Positions 26,032-34,200 of a DNA stretch of 64,000 bases are shown here, piece by piece. Where the stretch lies: the NCBI GenBank assembly GCA_964502145.1, contig CAZCVI010000019.1, positions 32,458-96,457 of the forward strand, given 5' to 3'. This DNA is from CAZCVI01 sp964502145 (lineage in GTDB: Bacteria; Acidobacteriota; Aminicenantia; UBA2199). The translations under genes and the position numbers were made by a program. The notes beneath the pieces are model-generated. The model had not been told where the DNA came from and ran no database searches. It saw only the letters and a program-made list of their open reading frames with translations. Position 1 is the first letter of the stretch. Every line of letters starts with the position of its first letter.

Positions 26032-26773
26032 AAATATAGAATTATTAAAATCCGGGGTTTTATCGGAAGCGGAGTTCTTGAAATTTGTCGAGAATATCCC
26101 TTATGAGAATATGGGGGACATTAAATTGGATTTCCATCGTAAGATCAGGCGTGGGTTGCCAGAGGCGATTTATGGGAGTGGTAAAACACCGGAGCAATTA
26201 AAACAAATCGTGCAACGTTTTGCGCATATGGGCGAAGATATTCTGATCACAAGACTGGAAGAGGATAAGTATACTGTTTTAGCGACAATGTGTCCCGAAG
26301 TGGGGTTGGTCTATCATGAGAAAGCGCGTATCGCGACGTTTGCTAAACCGCCGCAATTGCGGTTTGCGGGAACAGTGATGGTGTTATCTGCTGGTTCATC
26401 TGATGAGCGGGTGGCTGATGAAGCGTATGTTTCGGCATTGTATCTGGGCAATAATGTAGAGAAAGCCTATGATGTGGGGGTCGCTTGTTTGTCGCGGGTG
26501 TTGGATTTGCGCGATCGTTTTAATAAATCTGCCGTATTGATCGTAGTCGCAGGTATGGAAGGAGCTTTGCCCTCCGTAGTCGCGGGGTTAACATCAACAC
26601 CGGTGATTGCCGTGCCCACGTCTGTCGGTTATGGTGCCAATTTCCATGGACTGGCCGCGCTTTTGTCCATGCTCAATACCTGTTCCGGTGGCGTCAGTGT
26701 CGTGAATATTGATAATGGCTTTGGCGCCGCGTTTCAAGCCTCGTTGATCAACCAGAAAATCAGTGGGGTGTGA
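26012..26773 (+). CDS. larB: LarB, nickel-pincer cofactor synthesis carboxylase/hydrolase
   Basis: The 253-residue protein matches LarB, which carboxylates the pyridinium ring of nicotinic acid adenine dinucleotide and cleaves off AMP as the first step towards the nickel-pincer cofactor of lactate racemase-type enzymes. The N-terminal FRKIRRGLPEAIYG-like motif and the PurE-like C-terminal half (VLSAGSSDERVADEA, VVAGMEGALPSVVAGL, PTSVGYG) are visible. The length is typical. larC, larE and a larA-type enzyme are not in the window, so the pathway would have to be completed elsewhere. It overlaps the DUF362 gene. Confidence 0.88.
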   Translation: MKAIIAKNIELLKSGVLSEAEFLKFVENIPYENMGDIKLDFHRKIRRGLPEAIYGSGKTPEQLKQIVQRFAHMGEDILITRLEEDKYTVLATMCPEVGLVYHEKARIATFAKPPQLRFAGTVMVLSAGSSDERVADEAYVSALYLGNNVEKAYDVGVACLSRVLDLRDRFNKSAVLIVVAGMEGALPSVVAGLTSTPVIAVPTSVGYGANFHGLAALLSMLNTCSGGVSVVNIDNGFGAAFQASLINQKISGV

Positions 26774-26837
26774 GTGATCACCCCTTGTGGCTCTATAAGT
26801 AAAGGGAAAAAAGAGTTTTGACTACTTTAATACTTTC

Positions 26838-26976
26838 GTGGGAAGAATGGGAATGATGGGAATTATGGGAATGATGAGATAAACAAAAAAATTCCCATTC
26901 CTCCCATTCTTCCCATAATTCCTTTTCCTCCCACTTGATTTTATGGTACTCTCAAAGATTTGGCGGTGAATTTAGG
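26838..26976. repeat. MITE-like element copy, GGGAAGAAT class, right end preserved
   Basis: Direct 9-base units (GGGAAGAAT, GGGAATGAT...) at 26838-26878 face their reverse complements (ATTCCCATT...) at 26891-26934. The right part, 26936-26976, is almost identical in reverse complement to 42070-42110 and ends in TTGGCGGTGAATTTAGG. No left inverted-repeat end is recognisable. Confidence 0.75.
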
Positions 26977-27103
26977 TATACTTATGTCAACGATATGAGT
27001 GTCAGTTATCATTCTGGATTAAAACATCATGGAAATGGAAAGCAGTCAATGCATTCTGGGGTACACCTTCTTCCAGCAAATCATTTATGGCTTAATTATG
27101 CCT

Positions 27104-27478
27104 TCATCGCTGTAAAAAAGGCATACAACCAGTGGTTTTTGCTTTTACATTTCCTATTTCATTGGTACGATGTGTTAATGTCGGGGTGAACTTTGCCATT
27201 TTTGACGTGGAATCAGTCATTTTCATCGTACACTCTCTACATGTTGCGGTGCAATCATTAAATGTAGTGGTGCAATGTCTAATTGCAGTGGTGCAATGTC
27301 TAAATGTAGTGGTGCAATGTCTAAATGTAGTGGTGCAATGTCTAATTGCAGTGCTGCAATGTCTAAATGTAGAGGAGCAATCATAACTTTCACTAGTGAA
27401 ACGTGTCATTGCAATCCTAAAGTGTCTACTTGCAGCGGTGAAATCATAACTTTCACTAGTGAAACGTGTCATTGCCAT
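27104..27478 (-). CDS. Possible heptad-repeat protein
   Basis: This 124-residue reading frame consists of consecutive 7-residue units of the type FRHCTTT (about 17 units) with Thr at position 5 almost throughout. The 7-residue register continues (CRECTMK, MTDSTSK, MAKFTPT, LTHRTNE) beyond the DNA-level repeats at 27241-27513, which favours this strand as coding over the plus-strand frames that are also open. AGG lies 6 bases before the third-codon ATG. It could equally be a non-coding repeat array with no stops because 21 is divisible by three. No function is suggested. Confidence 0.35.
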   Translation of the reverse strand: MAMTRFTSESYDFTAASRHFRIAMTRFTSESYDCSSTFRHCSTAIRHCTTTFRHCTTTFRHCTTAIRHCTTTFNDCTATCRECTMKMTDSTSKMAKFTPTLTHRTNEIGNVKAKTTGCMPFLQR

Positions 27479-27513
27479 CCTAAAGTGTCTACTTGCAGGG
27501 GTGCAACGTTCAA
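27241..27513. repeat. Tandem array of thirteen 21-base units
   Basis: Seven units close to ATGTAGTGGTGCAATGTCTAA occupy 27241-27387; two 63-base units (each three 21-base sub-units) occupy 27388-27450 and 27451-27513. The period stays in phase over the whole array. Confidence 0.9.
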
Positions 27514-27561
27514 GTTCCCCTCTACTTTGCCTTAAAAAATTCGCAACTGTGTCCCGATAAA

Positions 27562-27726
27562 CCTGGATTGTCTTTTTTCATTAATAAAGCGGCTGGATTA
27601 TCTGGACTTACTGTACTTACTGGACAAGCTTGACAAAATTCAAGGTTTTTTGAAGTCCAGTTAGTCCAGAATGTCCATTATCTCCAGATAGTCCAGTTTT
27701 TTCTGAAACTTTACGGTGAGTATAGG
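27562..27726. repeat. Degenerate MITE-like element, CTGGACTTA class
   Basis: Inverted arrays of 9-base CTGGACTTA-type units (27592-27634 against 27654-27696) lie between a CCTGGATTGTC left end (27562) and a degenerate ACGGTGAGTATAGG right end (to 27726). The layout matches the copies at 42070 and 50400. Confidence 0.6.
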
Positions 27727-27864
27727 ATGATTTCTTGTCTTTACAAAATGGCTTGTTAGTGATAAAATGACTTTTTTATGGTTGAAACCATTTTATTTGG
27801 GCAACAGAATTAATGCAGTTAACTGTAATAGTGGTTCCGATGATTTGTGAAAACAGGAAAACAC

Positions 27865-29247
27865 ATGAATTATACAAAGGAAATTTATGCAGCACATCAA
27901 GACTTGTCCCAGTGCAGCGCGGCATTTCTTGAATTTATTAAGGAAAATCCCGCCTGCTTGGAGCGGAGCAATTTTGAGCGGATTTTGTCTGATACGCGGT
28001 TCGCTTACTTCAAGTCACAACCTTGGCCAACCTTTATTAATACCAAGAAAAAAAAGGAAATGGCAGAGGCGGCACAAAAGATTAATGATTTGATCAAGTC
28101 GATCATACCACGTTTTTTGTCCTATGATATCCAGAAAATAAGCAGTCATTACGAAATTGACCCCTATAGGGTCCGATATCTGATGTTCGGAGTAGACGAA
28201 AATTATTTAAAGAACCTATTGGCACGCGGTGATTTTATGGTCACGCCTACCGGGGAATTCAAATGCCTTGAATTTAACATTAACGCCAATTTGGGAGGCT
28301 GGGAATTGGATGTTCTTGAACCGGTATATACTGAAACTCCTATCATTGCCAAATTTTTAAAGGAATACTCCCCCATTATTCATAAAAATCATTTTTTCTC
28401 CCTTTTATTTGAGCATGTTGTGGATGCTTTCCAAAAAAAACATCCCCAAGTAGGCAATAGGGGAGAAATGGATGAGGTTAACATGGCGATTGTTTATCCT
28501 GACCCGTTTATGCTTAAACAACATGAAACCTTTTCCCAAATGCAAAATGGGTATAAACAAACGCTGCAAAAGAAAAATCATAAGTTGAATGGAGAATTAA
28601 TTGTTTGTGGTCTTAGCGCGCTTAAATTATCCCACAATTTCCTCGTGCATGAAGGGCGAAAAATTCATATTCTGCTAGAAATGCTCAACGGGGCAACCCC
28701 ACTTTTATATATGCAGCTTGTTAAAGATGGGAATCTGATGCTCAACAATGGCCCTGTGTCTAAACTCATGTCCAACAAACTTAACCTGGCATTTCTATCA
28801 GAGCATCAAGATTCAGATATCTTCAGCTCGGAAGAACAGGCGGTGATAAAAAAACATATCCCCTGGACCCGAAAAGTTCTGGCCAGCCATACTTCATTTT
28901 TACTTTCTAATCAAGAAAACCTGGTGTTAAAACCATCTGATGGACTTGGCGGGAAAGATGTCTTTCTGGGGTGCAAGACTGCTGCGGTAGAGTGGGCAAA
29001 ACAGGTAGAAAAGGCAGTAGCGGAAAAAAAGTGGGTAGTGCAGGAATATGTCCCCTCTGCTTCTTACTTATACCAAAACGGTCAAACTGGTTGCTCCCCC
29101 CATCATGCCATCTGGGGGCTTTTTGTGTTGGGGTCCTGTTATGCTGGAGGGTTTGTTCGCATAATGCCAGAAAAAGAAATCCACACTGCAATCAACTCTG
29201 CTTTGGGAGCTGAAGAAAGTATTATCATTGAAGTCGAGGAATCATAA
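27865..29247 (+). CDS. ATP-grasp-like protein
   Basis: The 460-residue protein has an ATP-grasp-like C-terminal part: LVLKPSDGLGGKDVFLG (nucleotide-binding loop), WVVQEYVPS (hinge strand) and a final metal-binding-type segment (GLFVLGSCYAGGFVRI). The N-terminal half contains FKCLEFNINANLGGWELD, an acidic/Asn motif. This arrangement resembles the circularly permuted ATP-grasp/glutathionylspermidine-synthase-like group, which join carboxylates to amines. The start at 27865 follows CAGGAA; an upstream GTG at 27847 has no site. The gene stands alone between repeats and has no obvious partner; substrate unknown. Confidence 0.65.
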   Translation: MNYTKEIYAAHQDLSQCSAAFLEFIKENPACLERSNFERILSDTRFAYFKSQPWPTFINTKKKKEMAEAAQKINDLIKSIIPRFLSYDIQKISSHYEIDPYRVRYLMFGVDENYLKNLLARGDFMVTPTGEFKCLEFNINANLGGWELDVLEPVYTETPIIAKFLKEYSPIIHKNHFFSLLFEHVVDAFQKKHPQVGNRGEMDEVNMAIVYPDPFMLKQHETFSQMQNGYKQTLQKKNHKLNGELIVCGLSALKLSHNFLVHEGRKIHILLEMLNGATPLLYMQLVKDGNLMLNNGPVSKLMSNKLNLAFLSEHQDSDIFSSEEQAVIKKHIPWTRKVLASHTSFLLSNQENLVLKPSDGLGGKDVFLGCKTAAVEWAKQVEKAVAEKKWVVQEYVPSASYLYQNGQTGCSPHHAIWGLFVLGSCYAGGFVRIMPEKEIHTAINSALGAEESIIIEVEES

Positions 29248-29256
29248 AATTGGCAT

Positions 29257-29308
29257 AAAAAAACCGCAACTTCCGGCTGCTGGGAAATGCAGGTCCGAAA
29301 GTTACGGT
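29257..29308 (-). terminator. Rho-independent terminator of the secreted-protein gene
   Basis: On the minus strand a 14-base stem with two mismatches (ACCGTAACTTTCGG against CCGGAAGTTGCGGT) is followed by seven T. It lies 64 bases past the stop at 29372 and could also slow transcription arriving from the plus strand. Confidence 0.7.
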
Positions 29309-29371
29309 CTTTATCTAATCACAAGCAATTGCTATTAGATTTTTTCTTAACTATCTTTTCGAGACGAATCG

Positions 29372-29788
29372 CTATCGTTCTATTGTTTTATCTTCGTCCT
29401 CTTGCTCCATACAGTCCATACAGTAAATGTTGGTGTTGTTGTCTTGGGCTCTTACTATATATGCTTGGTTGGTAGCCAGTGTACGGACGCCATTTACGTC
29501 GTTATAGATGCGGTAAATGTATCTCCAGTTTGGGCAGGGCGAACTGAGTTGGTAATGCTGTGTACGAGTAAAGGTGATATAATCAGCTTCGGGAATAAGT
29601 ACTTCCAGCGTATTGCTTACTCTGGTGCGGGTGATAACCACGGTGTTAGCATGCAAACCAACGAAGAAATAGGTGCTGCAAGAATTTACGTCTGAACCAA
29701 CGTACCATTCGACTTCCTGAGCCTGTAAACTTTGTACTCCGATTGCCATAAATGCAATCACTAATACCATCAAAATTGTTTTTTTCAT
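29372..29788 (-). CDS. Small secreted protein of unknown function
   Basis: The 138-residue precursor has a Sec signal peptide (MKKTILMVLVIAFMAIG..., cleavage after LQAQ at about 24). The mature protein of about 115 residues is rich in Thr, Tyr and Asn, probably all-beta, with Cys in SCSTYF, SSPCPNW and YCMDCMEQ that could form disulphides or bind metal. AAGGAG lies 11 bases before the ATG. I do not recognise the family. Confidence 0.6.
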   Translation of the reverse strand: MKKTILMVLVIAFMAIGVQSLQAQEVEWYVGSDVNSCSTYFFVGLHANTVVITRTRVSNTLEVLIPEADYITFTRTQHYQLSSPCPNWRYIYRIYNDVNGVRTLATNQAYIVRAQDNNTNIYCMDCMEQEDEDKTIER

Positions 29789-29953
29789 GTTAATAAATCT
29801 CCTTAATTTCAGATTTTTCGGTTTTTATTTTAAAAATCCAATAACAATTGTCTGTTCAATACTGATTCGCGACTTCGGTTTAAAAATAATTTATAGCACA
29901 AATGGAAGTACAATTCAAGGGAATGGAGTAAAAAACAACAATTCTTATTTTTC

Positions 29954-29970
29954 GCGTTTCTGGTTAGGGC
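29954..29970. repeat. Dispersed 17-base repeat, copy 1
   Basis: GCGTTTCTGGTTAGGGC here is identical to the reverse complement of 42284-42300. Both copies are intergenic. Confidence 0.6.
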
Positions 29971-30056
29971 GAATACAAAATCCAGACCGGGCCCCCTACG
30001 ATACCCTCAAAATGCTCACTTCACTTTCACTCCTGGAACGGATAAAAGAAGAGGGG

Positions 30057-30344
30057 TCAGGAAAGCGAGAGGAAAGCTTCCGGGTTTTGTTCTGCAATCC
30101 GTAGCAATGATTTGGCTGGACCTTTAGGCATCCGTCGTCCTTGTTCCCAATCTTGGACAGTGCGGACACTGACGCCCATGAGTGAGGCAAAAGTAACCTG
30201 AGATATCTTGAGGCGTGCCCGAATATTTTTTGGAGGGCTGGGTTCTTTGAGTTCACGTGTTCTCAGAGAAACTTTTCCCTCTTTAAAGTCTTTAATTTCG
30301 CGAATACCCGTTAAAATTTCTTGACCTATATCTCTGTCAGACAT
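30057..30344 (-). CDS. higA: HigA-type antitoxin, XRE helix-turn-helix
   Basis: The 95-residue protein has a C-terminal helix-turn-helix of the XRE type (ISQVTFASLMGVSVRTVQDW at about 48-67, then EQGRRMPKGPAKSLLRIAE), typical of HigA/NadS antitoxins that follow their toxin gene and repress the operon. GGAGG precedes the ATG, and the start overlaps the end of the broken toxin gene by 8 bases. The toxin is destroyed (see 30337-30475), so this is now an antitoxin without a toxin, kept either as a repressor or as a relic. Confidence 0.85.
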   Translation of the reverse strand: MSDRDIGQEILTGIREIKDFKEGKVSLRTRELKEPSPPKNIRARLKISQVTFASLMGVSVRTVQDWEQGRRMPKGPAKSLLRIAEQNPEAFLSLS

Positions 30345-30475
30345 GTTTGATTTCCTCCGCGATTTTTTTTAATATGTGTCCTGGAATGTTTTCTTGCTTA
30401 TTTTTTTCATAAGCAGTCAGCATTGAGCATCTGGGCAATCAATTTCGTAAATAGAGACGTTTCAATAAAAATCAT
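30337..30475 (-). pseudogene. higB: HigB/RelE-type toxin with internal deletion
   Basis: From the ATG at 30475 the frame reads MIFIETSLFTKLIAQ, the typical N-terminus of this RelE/HigB subfamily, and soon hits a stop. In another frame, ending TGA at 30337-30339, the sequence reads MLTAYEKNKQENIPGHILKK, the typical C-terminus. Intact relatives are about 105-115 residues; roughly 65 central residues containing the RNase core are missing, and the junction shifts frame. The gene is therefore dead. Its original stop overlapped the higA start, as in working pairs. Confidence 0.8.
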
Positions 30476-30482
30476 CACCCAT

Positions 30483-30511
30483 ATAATACGGCAATGCCGT
30501 AGAATCGTCAA
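30483..30511 (-). promoter_or_regulatory. Promoter with embedded palindromic operator of the higBA locus
   Basis: Minus-strand TTGACG (30511-30506), 17 bases, TATTAT (30488-30483). Inside the spacer lies the perfect palindrome TACGGCAATGCCGTA (30487-30501), well placed for autorepression by HigA. The 11-base core CGGCAATGCCG recurs at 54865-54875. Confidence 0.65.
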
Positions 30512-31053
30512 CACAATTCTTTATTTTTTTGAAAGAAAAGTTTTTTATTTATGGGCAGACCAGTTGTGAACTGGTAGAGTGGAAGAGAAAGTTTCTGAAC
30601 CGTGATGCGTGGGATTGAAGGATGACCAGGATGATGCGGAAAGAAGCTTGGCGGTAGGCAATCTTTTCCTGGGAACGCGGGCGTCCCCGCCCGCATTTAT
30701 CATTCTTACATTCACGGGCACCCTCCTCTTTTTTCTAATCAAGTAAAGAAGTAAAGCGCCGTCCCTCGCATTTCCATGATTTTTACTCAATTATTGTGAA
30801 TTAACTCAAAGGCAACAAGCGAAGCAGAAAGAATTAAATCTTCTGGCAGAGATGCGATTATAACAAATCCACCAGTCGAGGTAAAAATAAACGATAGGCA
30901 CGTTTCGGTGAATCTTTCAAAATCGCGGGCTTTGAAAAAGCTGAACACCAGCCTAGAACTATCCCGGAGTGCGTGATTAATTTTCTCCTGACTCGTTTTT
31001 TAATGTCAAGTGATTCATTCCGCCAGTGGTCAATCTTTTAGCACAGCTTCGCT
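30512..31053. other. Intergenic stretch with short palindromes, no gene seen
   Basis: No convincing gene is present. The region holds a GC-rich hairpin (GCGGGCG at 30677-30683 with CGCCCGC at 30688-30694), a CCAGTTGTGAACTGG palindrome near 30559, and a GAAGTAAAGCGCCGTCCC motif near 30749 that resembles sequences at 49425 and 51953. Confidence 0.5.
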
Positions 31054-31081
31054 TTGAAAAATTCAAAAATTATAGTATAAT
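31054..31081 (+). promoter_or_regulatory. Promoter of the small Cys protein/Roco unit
   Basis: TTGAAA (31054-31059), 16 bases, TATAAT (31076-31081), 17 bases before the small gene. Confidence 0.65.
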
Positions 31082-31098
31082 TTAAGCTTGGAGTAACG

Positions 31099-31245
31099 AT
31101 GAGCAATTGGAACTTAAGATCAGGGCGAATCCCTTCAGAGTATCGGATAAAATTTCGTGTCTGTTCTAAATGTTCGATAGTGTTTTTGCCTGATGGATGG
31201 AATAAGAAGTGCAATGACAATATCGGACTGGTGAAAGAAAAATAG
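31099..31245 (+). CDS. 48-residue Cys-containing small protein upstream of the Roco gene
   Basis: An ATG with GGAG six bases upstream opens a 48-codon frame. The protein is basic and contains VCSKCSIVFLPDGWNKKC: a CxxC pair (22, 25) and a third Cys (38), resembling half of a zinc ribbon. It lies directly behind a good promoter and ends 16 bases before the Roco gene, which has its own AAAGGAG site, so both are on one transcript. It may be a small regulator or partner of the Roco protein; that is inference. Confidence 0.6.
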   Translation: MSNWNLRSGRIPSEYRIKFRVCSKCSIVFLPDGWNKKCNDNIGLVKEK

Positions 31246-31261
31246 AAAAAGGAGTGGTATC

Positions 31262-34200
31262 ATGGAACCAAATCGAGTATCGGATGCGGATACGTTAAAG
31301 CAACTTGAAAAAAAAATCGGACGTACCTTTCACCTCTGTGAATTCGCAGAGTTGAAAAGAAATTCGTCTGGTGATTACTCGATTGATGAAACCGGAGCCG
31401 TCACTGGTTTAAATTTATCCAATGCGAAGCTGGAAGTTTTCCCTGAAGAGATATTAGAACTAAAACATATCCGTGTGTTAAAATTCTGGGAGAATAACCT
31501 ATCCAGTCTCCCGGACGAAATCGGGCAGCTTGAATATTTGCAGGAATTGGAATTAAGTTGGAATCAGTTTGATATCTTCCCCATTGGGATTACGGGATTA
31601 AAAGAACTTCGGGAATTGAATTTTTATCACAATCGTATTAGTCTTCTGCCCTCGAAAATCGGGAAGTTATCTAAATTGGAAAGACTACATATCGATTCAA
31701 ATCAAGTGACTGAATTACCCTTGGAGATGTGTACACTGGTAAACTTGAAATATCTTTTTCTTGATCATAATAAAATACGTAGCTTACCCCCAGAGCTGGA
31801 AGCATTGGATAACCTGATCATCCTTTCCCTTGAAAAAAATGAAATACAACTATTTCCTCTGGAGATCGCGAAAATAAAAAGCCTGAAGCGGTTGGATTTA
31901 GGCTATAATCGCATTAGTGAGCTACCCCGGGATATACTGCAATTGGAAAAACGGATTATTCTATATATATATGGGCATGAGACTGGGATAAATTTGTATG
32001 ACAATCCAATTCCTTTTCCCCGTTCTGTTTTCAACTTTGATTATGACAACCATGGGGTGTCCTATAATGTTCTTGACAAAAAGAAAGCAAAGGAATATTT
32101 TGATAACTATGATAACAAAGTCCGGCAATTGCAAATCGTTCATGATCTTGAAGAAGAGGCTAAAAAGATAATTAGGAAAAAACTAAAAGAAGTAGAACCG
32201 AGGCAGGTTCTCGATACGAAACAATCATACGCTTTCGATGAAAAAGGGGACATCACGCACTTAAATTTGGATGAACTGAAAATGACGGAATTACCGGCAG
32301 CTCTTTTTTGGTTCAAGAACCTGACGATGTTAACGCTCAGGGAAAATCGCCTGGCTGATTTACCGGATGAATTGGCAAATTTCGAGAAACTGACAACGTT
32401 GGTATTGAATTCCAATAAGTTTACTCACGTTCCCACTGTTTTGTGCCGATTAAAGAAACTATGGAATCTGTGGATGGATAGTAATGAGTTATCCCTATTA
32501 CCCGATTCGTTTGGAAATTTGAGTGATTTGTTAACCTTACATTTATGCCATAATCGTTTCAGCCAGTTCCCAATGGTAATCACTCAATTGACTGAATTAA
32601 AAACCCTGTACCTGGATGGAAATCAATTAACTGAAATCCCGCCGGAAATAAGGCAATTGACAAAACTGGAGTATTTGTGTTTAAGCCAAAATAGCTTAAA
32701 ACGAATCCCTTCGGCAATATTTAAGTTAACACAATTAAAGGATTTAAGGATAACTGACAATCAACTCACCCATTTACCCCATGGTATTGCCGCGTTAAGA
32801 CGGTTGGAAACCTTGAGATTGCAAAACAATCGAATTACTGAATTGCCCAAACAAATCACGCAGTTACCGATTCACATCAGCTATAAGTGGGACTATCCAT
32901 GGAAGGGCGTCTGCCTCGATAAAAATCCTCTTATAAATCCTCCCATAGAAATCGTTCAAAAAGGTAGGGATGCGATTATAGATTATTTTAAGGCCGTAGA
33001 CAAAGCAGATACAACCGAAATTTATGAAGCGAAACTGCTGATCGTAGGAAACGGCGGTGTTGGCAAAACCTGCCTGATGAAAAAACTAGTCGATCCCACC
33101 ATAAATATCAATAAAAAAGAATCCACCACCGAAGGTATCTTTATTAATAAATGGATGGTAAATACCGGCAACATACCAGATTTCAGGATAAATATCTGGG
33201 ATTTTGGCGGACAGGCAATTTATCATGCAACACATCAGTTTTTTTTAACCAGGCGTTCCTTATACCTTTTTGTTTGGGAGGCCAGGAAAGAAGATCGGCT
33301 TATCGATTTTGATTATTGGCTCCATATAATTGAATTATTAAGCGATCATTCACCGGTGATCATCGTTCTCAACAAAATCGATGAACGGAGAAAATTGATA
33401 GATGAAGCTTATATAAAAAATAAATTCAAAAATATCGTCGCATTTTGCAGCGTAAGTGCCGCTACCGGTGAGGGAATGCCAGAACTGACCAGAACGATTA
33501 AACGTGAAATGGAAAAACTGGAACATATCGGTGCCACATTACCGGATGTCTGGCTGCGGATTCGCGGGGAACTGGAGGAGATGAACCAAAACTATATTGA
33601 TTATTCCAAATATCTCGAAATTTGCGACTACTACGGCCTGGATGAAAAGAAAGCCGATCATCTGAGTCGATATTTTCATGATCTCGGGGTATTCCTCCAC
33701 TTCCAGGATCATTTTATTTTAAGGGATATCGTATTTTTAAAACCGGAATGGGCCACCAATGCTGTTTACAAAATCGTTGACAACAAAAAAGTTATCACCC
33801 ATTTCGGTAAATTCGAATACGGTGACCTAAAAGATATTTGGACCGACTACCCTCCATCAATGTACAATTACATATTGGAACTGATGAAACGGTTTGAATT
33901 ATGTTTTCCACTCCCGGAGAATGCAGGATATATTTTTCCTGAATTATTGAGAACCAATAGACCGGATTATACCTGGGAATCCAGCGATAATTTGCGTTTT
34001 GAATATCATTATGACTTTATGCCAGGTGGGATTTTGACCCGGTTTATCGTTAAGCTGCACAATATAGTCAAAGACTCCCTATATTGGAAAAACGGTGTTA
34101 TTATTAAATTCGAGGAGAGCGAAGCATTGATTTTAAGAGAAGAACTGAATCGAAAAATTAAGATTACCGTAAACGGGAATAGCAAAAAGGAGATGCTGGG

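Noticed and set aside
26935..27189. 84-residue plus-strand reading frame
   Set aside because: It starts inside the right end of a MITE-like element, has no ribosome binding site and no recognisable protein pattern.
27241..27513. CRISPR array
   Set aside because: The units are 21 bases and directly adjacent with no unique spacers; no cas genes are present.
30508..30790. Minus-strand frames of 62-81 residues
   Set aside because: They cross a GC-rich hairpin repeat, lack ribosome binding sites and have no protein-like pattern.
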